Positions 15,951-25,377 of a stretch of DNA of 64,000 bases are shown piece after piece. Source of the stretch: Chryseobacterium sp. IHB B 17019. Its GTDB lineage: Bacteria > Bacteroidota > Bacteroidia > Flavobacteriales > Weeksellaceae. The DNA is taken from positions 2,976,001-3,040,000 of the forward strand of contig NZ_CP013293.1 of assembly GCF_001456155.1 (NCBI RefSeq), in the 5' to 3' direction. A program made the position numbers and the translations under genes. The notes beneath the pieces were generated by a model, which saw only the letters and a program-made list of their open reading frames with translations, did not search any database and was not told the DNA's origin. How positions within the stretch are numbered: position 1 is the stretch's first letter; each line of letters begins with the position of its first letter.

Positions 15951-18767
15951 ATGAAAAGATTTCTATCTTTTGTATTAATGCTCTGTGCATTTAATACACT
16001 CTTTGCACAAAGAGACACAGACCATTGGTTTGCCCCTTACTATGACGTTTCTACGGGCGGTGTCTACAATCACGTTCTTTATTTTTCTACGGATGCCACC
16101 ACTCCGTTTGAAGTAAAGATTTATAACAACAATACTGTGATTGGAACCGTTAATGTCAGCAAGGGCTCACCACAAACTTTTGCTTTAAATGCAAATTTAA
16201 TAAGAACAACCGCTGCATCAAGCGCGGCGGTGCCTACCAATTTGGGAGTTTATACCAAAGGTGACAGACCTTATTTCGTTTCACTGAGAGCTGCGGTGAG
16301 CTCGCATGGCGAAATCATCACCTCTAAAGGTAAAGCAGGTATCGGCACAAAATTTTATGCCGCAGCAACGCCGGTTACGGTAGCTGCGACAGATAAGAAT
16401 TTTACGACCGGAATTTTAGCAACCGAAGACAATACCACGGTTACAGTTTCCGGATACGACCCGAACATTTCGTTTGTAAATGTACCGTCGCCAACTCCTT
16501 TGACCATGACCGTAAACCTTAATAAAGGACAGTCTTATATCCTTACAGGTTTATCTACAACCACTCCGGTAAACAGAGACGGTTTTATTGGTGCCAAAAT
16601 TGAATCTACCAAGCCAATTTCCGTTACCAACGGTAATGCAAACGGATTCTATGCTACTACAACTTCTTCAGACGGTGCGGACCTCATCATGGATCAGTCT
16701 GTTCCTACAGACCGTCTTGGAAATGAGTTTGCCATGGTAAAAAGTATCACTACCAGTTCTGCCAACATGGAGGGCGGGATCATTATCGCCACAGAAAATG
16801 ATACGGATATTTATTTAAATGACGCTACCACACCAGTTGCCACAATTGATGAAGGAGAATATTACAGGATTCTACAAAGTGAATATAAAGATCAGGGTGG
16901 AGGTCACTCCAATCTTTATGTGAGAACCACTAAAAATGTTTATTTATACCAATTGGTAGGTGCTGGATCGGCAAGAAATACAGGTGGTTACAACTATATC
17001 CCTCCATTGAATTGTTTTTTACCGAGAAAAATTGATGAAATAGGCAAGATTAATGAAATGCCTAATATTACCTCAGCAATTACTTTAAAACTTAATATTT
17101 TAACAGAAGTTGGCGCAGCCGTTACCGTAAACGGCGCAACACCTACTGCAGCCCAAGGTCCTTATCCGCTCACCGGAAATACACAATGGGTAACGTATGC
17201 CATCACAGGAATCACAGGAAATGTGACAATTACCTCAACAAAAGCAGTAACAGCCGGTGTGAACGGAGGGTACAGCTCAGCAGGATATGGTGGATATTTT
17301 GCAGGGTTTTCTTCTATTCCTTTAATTGCTAAGCAAACCGGAGACTGTATTCCGGGAATTATTCTTGAAGTAGATGACAGCTATGATACATACCAATGGT
17401 TCTTAAACGGAACTCCAATTCCGGGAGCAAATTCCAATACATACTCCCCTACAGTTGCAGGAAATTATACGGTAAGAATTACAGTAGGATCATGTCCTCC
17501 TGCAGTAACGCCTGTTTACAAAGTTTTCACATGTCTTCATCAGTCTACAAAAGCACTGACTGTTTGTGAAGGATTTAAAGCCATCATTCCGGAATTTACA
17601 AACTCTACACAGTCTTATGTACCGAGTACGGTAACCATTGTAACTCCACCTACAAACGGAACTGTGATTGTTGATCCTAGCGGAGTGATTGGCTACACAC
17701 CCAACTTCGGCTTTACGGGAACTGACACGATTGTATACAAATTCTGTGGAAACGATCCTGATTTTACGGATTGCGAACAGGTAACTTTAACTTTAACCGT
17801 TTCTGAAAGCCCGGTTGTAACAGACGCATCATTAAGGTCTTGTTTTATTGAGTCTAATCCGGCAACAGCGCTATTTAATCTGACAACGGCGGCAGTTACA
17901 AGCCAGACAGGTATTGTAAAACAATATTACCCTTCTCCTACCGATGCCCAGAACGGCACCAATGAAATTTTGAATCCTACAGCTTACATAGCTCCAAACG
18001 GAGTGGTTTATATTAAAGTAAGCAATGCAAACGGGTGTTACAGAATAGCTAAGGTTACACTTATTGTTCTCCCTCCAGTCTATTCAAATATATTGGAAGA
18101 TAAAATTATCTGTATTGAAGATATGACAACATTAGATGCAGGACCTGGTTTTACGGCTTATGAATGGAGCACCGGTGCAACTACCCAGTCCATCAACAAT
18201 GTTGGGGCCGGTACATATTGGGTAGACCTGAAAACAGGAACTTGCGTTACAAGACAAACTGTAAAAGTATATGCTTCCGAGCAGCCTGTAATCTCAAATA
18301 TTGATATTTCCAATAATACCGTTACGGTAAATGTAGTTGGGGGTACTGCTCCTTATCAATATTCAATGGATAATATCAATTGGCAGACCAGCAATGTATT
18401 TACCAATGTACCAAGAGGAAACAGTATGGTTTATGTAAAAGATGATTACAACTGTGAGCCTATTGATGTTGAAATTACCGTACCTAACCTCATCAATGTA
18501 ATAACACCAAACGGAGACGGCGTAAATGATGTACTTGATTATTCTGCTTTATCCCATAAACCGAATTTTGTATTCAACATTTATGACAGATACGGAACAA
18601 AATTACACGAAGGAAACAAAACCAGCGGATACAAATGGAACGGTACTGTTGGAGGTAAAAAAGTTTCCACAGGAAATTATTGGTTCGATCTAAGCTGGAA
18701 CGAGCCAAACAGCAAGCAAACACCGATAAAATATTCCGGATGGATCATGGTGAAAAACCGAGAATAA
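15951..18767 (+). CDS. Array gene 5: secreted IgGFc-binding-like protein with T9SS type B sorting domain
   Basis: 938 aa. The signal peptide is MKRFLSFVLMLCAFNTLFAQ and the mature start RDTDHWFAPY. The architecture is the same compact one as gene 4, its closest relative: a VCEGFKAIIPEFTNSTQ block identical in both, one ~85-residue repeat (RSCFIESNPATALFNLT), an Ig-like module at LDAGPGF, a SprB-like module (GGTAPYQYSMDN) and a type B domain from NLINVITPNGDG (~845) ending MVKNRE. It has its own promoter and terminator, so it can be expressed separately from its neighbours. The shared 97-bp identical tract with gene 4 suggests gene conversion. Its function beyond surface display is unknown. 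Confidence 0.85.
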   Translation: MKRFLSFVLMLCAFNTLFAQRDTDHWFAPYYDVSTGGVYNHVLYFSTDATTPFEVKIYNNNTVIGTVNVSKGSPQTFALNANLIRTTAASSAAVPTNLGVYTKGDRPYFVSLRAAVSSHGEIITSKGKAGIGTKFYAAATPVTVAATDKNFTTGILATEDNTTVTVSGYDPNISFVNVPSPTPLTMTVNLNKGQSYILTGLSTTTPVNRDGFIGAKIESTKPISVTNGNANGFYATTTSSDGADLIMDQSVPTDRLGNEFAMVKSITTSSANMEGGIIIATENDTDIYLNDATTPVATIDEGEYYRILQSEYKDQGGGHSNLYVRTTKNVYLYQLVGAGSARNTGGYNYIPPLNCFLPRKIDEIGKINEMPNITSAITLKLNILTEVGAAVTVNGATPTAAQGPYPLTGNTQWVTYAITGITGNVTITSTKAVTAGVNGGYSSAGYGGYFAGFSSIPLIAKQTGDCIPGIILEVDDSYDTYQWFLNGTPIPGANSNTYSPTVAGNYTVRITVGSCPPAVTPVYKVFTCLHQSTKALTVCEGFKAIIPEFTNSTQSYVPSTVTIVTPPTNGTVIVDPSGVIGYTPNFGFTGTDTIVYKFCGNDPDFTDCEQVTLTLTVSESPVVTDASLRSCFIESNPATALFNLTTAAVTSQTGIVKQYYPSPTDAQNGTNEILNPTAYIAPNGVVYIKVSNANGCYRIAKVTLIVLPPVYSNILEDKIICIEDMTTLDAGPGFTAYEWSTGATTQSINNVGAGTYWVDLKTGTCVTRQTVKVYASEQPVISNIDISNNTVTVNVVGGTAPYQYSMDNINWQTSNVFTNVPRGNSMVYVKDDYNCEPIDVEITVPNLINVITPNGDGVNDVLDYSALSHKPNFVFNIYDRYGTKLHEGNKTSGYKWNGTVGGKKVSTGNYWFDLSWNEPNSKQTPIKYSGWIMVKNRE

Positions 18768-18790
18768 ACAATATTTAATTAAAATTATTA

Positions 18791-18820
18791 AAAACACGGC
18801 TTCAAAACCGTGTTTTTTTT
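18791..18820 (+). terminator. Terminator after array gene 5
   Basis: The stem AAAACACGG / CCGTGTTTT with an 8-nt loop, running into T8. Confidence 0.85.
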
Positions 18821-18852
18821 ATGCTTTTTCTAAATATTTAGAAATAAAAATC

Positions 18853-18860
18853 TATTTTTG
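18853..18860 (+). promoter_or_regulatory. -7 box, array gene 6
   Basis: TATTTTTG matches TAnnTTTG, 20 bp before the chosen ATG. Confidence 0.55.
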
Positions 18861-18880
18861 TTAAAACTAATCATTTGACT

Positions 18881-21697
18881 ATGAAAAAACAATTCTACTT
18901 TTTACTTTTACTTGTTTTTACATTCATAAAGATTTCGGCGCAGAGAGATACGGAACATTGGTTTGCACCCTTTTCAGCAGCTAATTTATCTTCTACCGCC
19001 AAACAAGCATTATATCTATCAACGGACTCTGCAACACCGTTTGATGTTACTATTTACAATAACAATGTGGTGCTTGGGACTGTTTCCATAAGCAAGGGAA
19101 ACCCTCAGGTATATAATATCACTGCCGCAGATATGATTGGTTCTTCAGCTGCAGATCTTTTTACTGTAGGAACTAAAGGATTATATTTAAAAGGAACAAA
19201 ACCTTTCTTCGCGACGTTCAGATTTGTGGTTCCGGCGCATGGTGAAATTTTAACATCAAAAGGAAAAGCCGGCGTTGGTACAAAATTTTATGCTGTTGTA
19301 GCTCCTATTACCAACTCCACCTCCGGTATGAATTTTACAACGGGAATTCTGGCAACAGAAGATAATACTACCGTTACCGTTTCAGGGTATGATTCCGCTG
19401 TTGTTTTCACAAATGGTACTACTGCAACGACAACTCCAAGCTTTTCAATTACTTTAAATAAAGGACAATCATACATTATCGAAGGAAGAGGAAATCAGCC
19501 GGGAAATGCAACCGGTTTTATTGGTGCTAAAATCACTTCGGATAAGCCGGTTTCTGTTACCAACGGAAACTTTTTGGGAGAATACAATATTGGGACACCA
19601 CTTACGGGTGGAGATATTGTAATGGATCAATCCGTTCCCACCGATAGACTAGGAAAAGAATTTGTCATTGTAAAAGGTTATGGAAATATTTCAGCTAAAA
19701 CAGAAGATGTTCTGATTGTAGCTACAGAAGATGATACCGAAATCTATGTAAACGACAATCTGGCTCCCGTTGCCACCATTGATGAAGGTGAACATTACCG
19801 CGTAAACGAACCTAATAATACCAACTATATCGATCAGGGAAGTGGCCATTACAATATGTACGTAAAAACAACCAAAAATGCCTACGTTTACCAGCTTCTT
19901 GCCGGAACAGCAACTTCCAGCGCAACAATTGGTTTTAATTATATTCCTCCGCTCAACTGCCTATTACCTAGAAAAATTGATGAAATCGGGAATATTGAAA
20001 TGCTTCCCCAGTCTACAAATAATATTAAATTAAATATCTTAACAGAAAAAGGCGCGGCTGTAACAGTAAACGGTGTTACACCTACTGCAGCTCAAGGGCC
20101 TTATGACGTAACGGGAACGATGGATTGGGTTTCCTATTCATTGACGGGAGTTACCGGAAATGTCACGATTATTTCCACTAAAGCCGTTACTGCGGGAATT
20201 GCAGGAGGAAGCGGTGTTGTAGGATACGGTGGATATTTTGCGGGATTCTCCTCAGTTCCGGCCATCAGCAAAACCGGCGACTGTGTTCCGGGAGTGGTAT
20301 TGGAAACAGGTGACAGTTTTGAAACTTATCAATGGTACCTTAATGGAGTTCCTATTCCTGGAGCGAATACATACACTTACACGCCGATGCAGCCGGGAGA
20401 TTATACCGTAAAAGTGGGTATGGGAGGATGTTTTGTAACGACACCTATTTATTCGTTGGATTCTTGTTATGAACAAGTTACAGTATCATCAGTTGTCTGC
20501 GAAGCAAAAAAAACAATCATTCCGAAATTTACGAATCATACCGTAGCATTTATTCCGAGTTCGGTTCAGATTGATGTTGCTCCGACTCATGGTACGGCGA
20601 CAATTGATGCCGCAGGAACTATTACCTACACGGCAACTCCTAACTATGTAGGAAGTGATGTAATAGTATATCATTTCTGTGCAAACCCGACAACAGGAGT
20701 AGGATGTGAGCAGGTAACTTTAAATTTATCAGTAGATCCAAATCCTACTGTGCAGAACGCAAGTTTAAGAGCATGCTATATCGAATCAAATCCGAGTAAA
20801 GCTTCATTCAATCTTGAAAGCGCTGCTGTTACGTCACAATTTGGTGTTACCAAACTGTATTACCCTACTATGGCGGACCTTACCAATGGGACAAATGTTA
20901 TTACAAGCACTCTGAATTATATCTCATCCAATACAAAAGTTTATGTAAAGGTAACCAACTCAAACGGGTGTTTCAGTATTGCAGAAATTACCCTGACAGT
21001 ACTTCCTCCGGTAAAATCTACCGTTTTAACCGATAAAATTATCTGTATTGAAAATAAAGCAACACTAGATGCGGGGCCGGGATTTGATGGCTATGAATGG
21101 AACACCGGAGCTACAACTCAAGCGATCACGGTACCTGTGGGAGCCTATTGGGTAAAACTGAAAACAGGTGAATGCTACACTACACAAGATGTAAAAGTTT
21201 TTGCCGCAGAACAGCCAGTAATTTCGAATCTTGATATTAAAAATAATACCATTACTGTTACTGTAATCGGAGGAACAGCACCTTATAAATACTCTTTGGA
21301 CGGCGTTACATGGCAGGATTCAAACTTCTTTGGAAATCTTCCGAGAGGTGAAAACAGTATTTATGTAAAAGATTTTTATAATTGTGAGCCGATAGACGTC
21401 ACCGTTACCGTTCCTAATCTTCTGAATGCCATCACTCCGAATGGAGACAACAGGAATGACTATATTGATTATTCGGAATTATCATACAAGAAAAATCTTG
21501 TATTCAATATCTTCGACAGGTACGGAAATAAGGTGCATCAGGCAAACCAGTTTAGTGCCTACAAATGGGACGGAACCATGTATGGCAAAAAAGTTCCTAC
21601 CGCAACTTATTGGTATGAGATCACCTGGACAGAGCCAAATAAGGCGCAAACTCAAATAAAATATTCCGGCTGGATCCTCGTAAAAAATGTGGAATAA
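18881..21697 (+). CDS. Array gene 6: secreted IgGFc-binding-like protein with T9SS type B sorting domain
   Basis: 938 aa. The ATG at 18881 starts the signal peptide MKKQFYFLLLLVFTFIKISA; an in-frame TTG six bases earlier is a less likely start. The compact layout is: IgGFc-binding-like region to ~470, Ig-like module (YQWYLNGVPIPGAN), cadherin-like segment, one ~85-residue repeat (RACYIESNPSKASFNLE), Ig-like module at LDAGPGF (~728), SprB-like module (GGTAPYKYSLDG) and type B domain from NLLNAITPNGDN (~845) to LVKNVE. It diverges more from genes 4 and 5 than they do from each other. It is bounded by a strong promoter box and a perfect terminator hairpin. Its specific binding role cannot be inferred. 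Confidence 0.85.
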   Translation: MKKQFYFLLLLVFTFIKISAQRDTEHWFAPFSAANLSSTAKQALYLSTDSATPFDVTIYNNNVVLGTVSISKGNPQVYNITAADMIGSSAADLFTVGTKGLYLKGTKPFFATFRFVVPAHGEILTSKGKAGVGTKFYAVVAPITNSTSGMNFTTGILATEDNTTVTVSGYDSAVVFTNGTTATTTPSFSITLNKGQSYIIEGRGNQPGNATGFIGAKITSDKPVSVTNGNFLGEYNIGTPLTGGDIVMDQSVPTDRLGKEFVIVKGYGNISAKTEDVLIVATEDDTEIYVNDNLAPVATIDEGEHYRVNEPNNTNYIDQGSGHYNMYVKTTKNAYVYQLLAGTATSSATIGFNYIPPLNCLLPRKIDEIGNIEMLPQSTNNIKLNILTEKGAAVTVNGVTPTAAQGPYDVTGTMDWVSYSLTGVTGNVTIISTKAVTAGIAGGSGVVGYGGYFAGFSSVPAISKTGDCVPGVVLETGDSFETYQWYLNGVPIPGANTYTYTPMQPGDYTVKVGMGGCFVTTPIYSLDSCYEQVTVSSVVCEAKKTIIPKFTNHTVAFIPSSVQIDVAPTHGTATIDAAGTITYTATPNYVGSDVIVYHFCANPTTGVGCEQVTLNLSVDPNPTVQNASLRACYIESNPSKASFNLESAAVTSQFGVTKLYYPTMADLTNGTNVITSTLNYISSNTKVYVKVTNSNGCFSIAEITLTVLPPVKSTVLTDKIICIENKATLDAGPGFDGYEWNTGATTQAITVPVGAYWVKLKTGECYTTQDVKVFAAEQPVISNLDIKNNTITVTVIGGTAPYKYSLDGVTWQDSNFFGNLPRGENSIYVKDFYNCEPIDVTVTVPNLLNAITPNGDNRNDYIDYSELSYKKNLVFNIFDRYGNKVHQANQFSAYKWDGTMYGKKVPTATYWYEITWTEPNKAQTQIKYSGWILVKNVE

Positions 21698-21718
21698 GAA
21701 ATTAACATAACCTCGTAG

Positions 21719-21750
21719 AAACCATGATTTTAAAATCATGGTTTTTTATT
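21719..21750 (+). terminator. Terminator after array gene 6
   Basis: A perfect 13-bp inverted repeat (21719-21731 / 21732-21744) ending in a T-run. Confidence 0.85.
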
Positions 21751-21781
21751 TATTTTTTAAGCCATTACCAGTTTTTATTAT

Positions 21782-21789
21782 TAAATTTG
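21782..21789 (+). promoter_or_regulatory. -7 box, array gene 7
   Basis: TAAATTTG matches TAnnTTTG, 19 bp before the ATG at 21809. Confidence 0.55.
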
Positions 21790-21808
21790 TGATAAAAGCT
21801 GTAACTAA

Positions 21809-24800
21809 ATGAAGAAAATTCTATCCTTTTTATTTATATTTTATTTCTTCGCCTCTACATTTGCTCAATTGGATAGGGAACACTGGTTTGCGCCTATGGT
21901 AGACCGTACCGGAAACCCGAATCCTTACCAGAAATTATATCTTTCTACTAACCGTACGACTCCGTTTCCGGTAAGTATCTATAATAATAATGTTTTAATT
22001 GCTACTGTAAATATCAGCAAAGGAAACCCTCAAAAAGTTGATATATTAAGAAATTATATCATTACAACACTACAGGCCGACCTTTTTACGCCCACCACTA
22101 AAGGACTTTATGTAAAAGCGGAATTTCCGTTTTATGCCAATCTAAGGTTTTCTGTTTTCAATCACGCGGAAATCATTACTTCAAAAGGAATTCCTTCCAC
22201 CGGAAAATTATTCTATGCTGCCCACGCTCCCATTACGGTCATTAATCCTATTTTGAATTTTATGACAAGTATCCTGGCAACGGAAGACAACACTGTAGTG
22301 ACCATCTCAGGATATAAACCTACCGTACAATTCTCAAACGGGACCACTGGAACCACAACTCCGACCATGACTTTTACCTTAAATAAAGGTCAATCCTATA
22401 TCATTGACGGAAGTGGAAGCAATTCGGGGAATTCTGACGGCTTTATCGGGGCTAAAATTGTCGCCACAAAGCCTGTAAACGTCACCAATGGGAATTTTAA
22501 CGGTCAATATGCGGGAAATTTTCCCAGCAGCTCGGATATTTTGATGGATCAGGCTGTTCCGGTAGACAGATTAGGAAATGAATTTGCCCTGGTAAAAGGT
22601 AACGGAGCTATAACATCAAACATGGAAGGTGCTTTGGTGGTAGCAACCGAAGATAACACAGAAGTCCGCGTGAACAATGAGCTGGTTCCCATAGCAGTTT
22701 TAAATACCGGAGAATACTTCAGGATACCGGGTACCAAATATCAACTTCAAGGAAATAACCATTATAATTTATATATTAAAAGTACCAAAAACGTTTACAT
22801 TTATCAGATTCTTGCAGGAAATTCCACTGGTACAGGTAATGAAGTGGCAACAGGCGGTTTTAATTTTATTCCTGCCCTTAACTGTTATTTGCCAAAACAG
22901 ATTAATGAACTTGGTCTTATTGATGAAAACTTTGTTCATTCCAACGGTAATCCGACCGGTATTTTAAATGTTCCTACCAAATTAAATTTAATCACAGAAA
23001 AAGGCGCTGTTGTTACCGTAAACGGAGTTACACCTCCTGCGACAACGGGCCCTTTCGATATGACAGGAACCAATAATTGGGTTACTTACGGAATTCCGAA
23101 TACAACGGGAACCATCACTATCGTTTCTTCCAAGGCAATCACAGCCGGTATCAATGCAGGAAGTGACGCGGTAGGATATGGTGGGTTCTTTGCCGGATTC
23201 CCGACTCAGCCTGTAATTTTAAAATCCGGAGGCGACTGTATTCCGGGAATTGTTCTTACAATTGACCCTATTATCTATGATACTTATCAATGGTATATCA
23301 ACGGGAACCCTATTCCTGGAGCAACATCACCTTCAATAACGCCTACGCAACCGGGATATTACACCTGTTCTGTAACGATGGGAAGCTGCGCACCTCTTAT
23401 AACTGAACAATTCAAAGTTTTAAACTGCACAAGACAAACTGCGGTAACTTATGATATCTGCAGCACTAAAATCATTACTCCTACTTTTACGAGTTCAACA
23501 CAAACACCTGTTCCTTCGACGGTGGCTATTCTTACCGCACCTTCTTTAGGAACTGCAGTCATCAACCCTACAACCGGAGTAATTACCTACACAGTAACAA
23601 CTCCCGGAACAACAGGAACCGATACTTTCACTTATACATTTTGTGGAAATGATCCAGATTTTACGGATTGCGAAACAGTAACCGTAACCCTAAACATCCA
23701 GGCTTTAATAACAAATAATGCTACCCTGAACGCTTGTAATAATAACGGAACAGGCCAGGGAACGTTTAATTTGACTACAGCAAATGTCACAGGTAACTCC
23801 CCGGTAACCATTACCTATTACCCTACCCTCATTGATGCCCAAAACGAAAATCCCGCGGCTTTAATTACGCCTGCTACAGCTTATAATGCTACTCACGGAA
23901 CTATTGTTTATGCAGTGGTGACCAATGCAATCGGGTGTAAAAGTATTGCACAAATCACACTCAATTTGTTTCCTTATGCACAAGTGACCTCAAATTATAC
24001 AGGGGTATTTTGTGATGAAGCTGTAGATGGTTCGGTAAATGTTACTTTATCAGATATTACAGCCATTGTTCTCAGTAACCCGACTTATTTTACGGGAGTG
24101 AGATATTATGCCAATTTAGCGGATGCTACCGCTGGAAACACCAATACACTTCCTAATAACTGGAGTTATACAACAACCACGACCATTTATATCAGAGTAG
24201 ATTCTCCAGATGGTTGTCCTCCCGTTATCAAACCGCTTATATTTACAGTTGGCGGAAAAATTCCTTTGATAAAAACGACTCATACCGAAACGGTTTGCGA
24301 TGATGACCTTGATGGAATCAAATCGATTAATCTTACTCCGTATATAAGCTTGTTTACTACAGATCCTTTGGTAACGGTGACCTACCACGGAAGTTTGGCA
24401 GATGCACAGAACGATGTAGCTCCAATAGCAAACCCAATAAATTTTACCGGTACACAAACCATTTACATAAGATTTGAAAAACCGGGAGAATGCCCCAATA
24501 TTGCCTCCATCACAATCACTATTAAAATCCCGAAAAAGTCTGATATTTTAGTTGATAAAATTATTTGTCCTAAAACATTAACGACATTAAATGCAGGGCC
24601 GGGATTTGACAGTTATCTATGGAGTACGGGAGCCACTACACCTTCCATTACTAATGTTCCGGCAGGAAATTATTGGGTAGATCTTACTGTTGACGGCTGT
24701 ACCTACAGACAACACGTAACCGTTACAGAGTCTCCACTTCCAGTTATCACTTCTATTGACATCAACGGAACTACCGTGACCATCGGGGTCAGTGGAGGAA

Positions 24801-25216
24801 CTCCTCCTTATCAGTATTCTCTGAATGGTGTAGACTGGCAGGATACCAATGTCTTTATGAATGTTCCGAGAGGAAACCACATTATCCATGTACGTGATTC
24901 CAGAAGATGCGAAGAGATAACAAGGCCTTTTGTTATTATTAATTTAATAAATACCATTACACCAAACTTAGACGGCTACAACGATGCCATAGACTATTCT
25001 TCATTAATGAATAACGACAATGTAGAGTTCAGAATTTTTGACAGATACGGAGCCGAAATCTTCAGAGGTTCATCTGCCAACCGATTCATCTGGGACGGAA
25101 AAATCACAGGAAGACCCGTAAATACGGCAACTTACTGGTATTTCATCAGCTGGACAGAATTTGGCGGAACAACTACAGTAAAATATTCTAGCTGGCTTCT
25201 GGTAAAAAATTATTAA
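21809..25216 (+). CDS. Array gene 7: giant secreted IgGFc-binding-like protein with T9SS type B sorting domain
   Basis: 1135 aa, the longest member. The signal peptide is MKKILSFLFIFYFFASTFAQ and the mature start LDREHWFAPM. Like gene 1 it has three ~85-residue beta-repeats (NACNNNGTGQGTFNLT, FCDEAVDGSVNVT and VCDDDLDGIKSINLT) before the Ig-like module at LNAGPGF (~927), the SprB-like module (GGTPPYQYSLNG) and the type B domain (~1043). That domain reads ITPNLDGYND instead of ITPNGDG and ends LVKNY rather than KNRE, so it is the most diverged sorting signal of the set, though otherwise complete. Genes 1 and 7, at the two ends of the array, resemble each other more than the inner copies. No clear terminator follows. 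Confidence 0.85.
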   Translation: MKKILSFLFIFYFFASTFAQLDREHWFAPMVDRTGNPNPYQKLYLSTNRTTPFPVSIYNNNVLIATVNISKGNPQKVDILRNYIITTLQADLFTPTTKGLYVKAEFPFYANLRFSVFNHAEIITSKGIPSTGKLFYAAHAPITVINPILNFMTSILATEDNTVVTISGYKPTVQFSNGTTGTTTPTMTFTLNKGQSYIIDGSGSNSGNSDGFIGAKIVATKPVNVTNGNFNGQYAGNFPSSSDILMDQAVPVDRLGNEFALVKGNGAITSNMEGALVVATEDNTEVRVNNELVPIAVLNTGEYFRIPGTKYQLQGNNHYNLYIKSTKNVYIYQILAGNSTGTGNEVATGGFNFIPALNCYLPKQINELGLIDENFVHSNGNPTGILNVPTKLNLITEKGAVVTVNGVTPPATTGPFDMTGTNNWVTYGIPNTTGTITIVSSKAITAGINAGSDAVGYGGFFAGFPTQPVILKSGGDCIPGIVLTIDPIIYDTYQWYINGNPIPGATSPSITPTQPGYYTCSVTMGSCAPLITEQFKVLNCTRQTAVTYDICSTKIITPTFTSSTQTPVPSTVAILTAPSLGTAVINPTTGVITYTVTTPGTTGTDTFTYTFCGNDPDFTDCETVTVTLNIQALITNNATLNACNNNGTGQGTFNLTTANVTGNSPVTITYYPTLIDAQNENPAALITPATAYNATHGTIVYAVVTNAIGCKSIAQITLNLFPYAQVTSNYTGVFCDEAVDGSVNVTLSDITAIVLSNPTYFTGVRYYANLADATAGNTNTLPNNWSYTTTTTIYIRVDSPDGCPPVIKPLIFTVGGKIPLIKTTHTETVCDDDLDGIKSINLTPYISLFTTDPLVTVTYHGSLADAQNDVAPIANPINFTGTQTIYIRFEKPGECPNIASITITIKIPKKSDILVDKIICPKTLTTLNAGPGFDSYLWSTGATTPSITNVPAGNYWVDLTVDGCTYRQHVTVTESPLPVITSIDINGTTVTIGVSGGTPPYQYSLNGVDWQDTNVFMNVPRGNHIIHVRDSRRCEEITRPFVIINLINTITPNLDGYNDAIDYSSLMNNDNVEFRIFDRYGAEIFRGSSANRFIWDGKITGRPVNTATYWYFISWTEFGGTTTVKYSSWLLVKNY

Positions 25217-25360
25217 TTTTTGAATTTTAAATGAAGTTTTTTCATAATTTATTAATGAAAACATATTCTATAACATTCATTAACAATTTTATCGTAAAGT
25301 TTAATATAACTTTAACCTGTTTTCACTAATAAAATAGGTATACATTGATGCTTTTCTGCG

Positions 25361-25368
25361 TAATTTTG
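25361..25368 (+). promoter_or_regulatory. -7 box before the carboxypeptidase-regulatory-like gene
   Basis: TAATTTTG matches TAnnTTTG, only 9 bp before the ATG at 25378. The mRNA leader would be very short. Confidence 0.5.
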
Positions 25369-25377
25369 CCACATTAT

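Noticed and set aside
5376..25216. Integron, CRISPR or transposon explanation for the repetitive 20-kb block
   Set aside because: The repeats are whole coding genes, not short spacers or cassettes; no transposase, integrase or terminal inverted repeats are seen.
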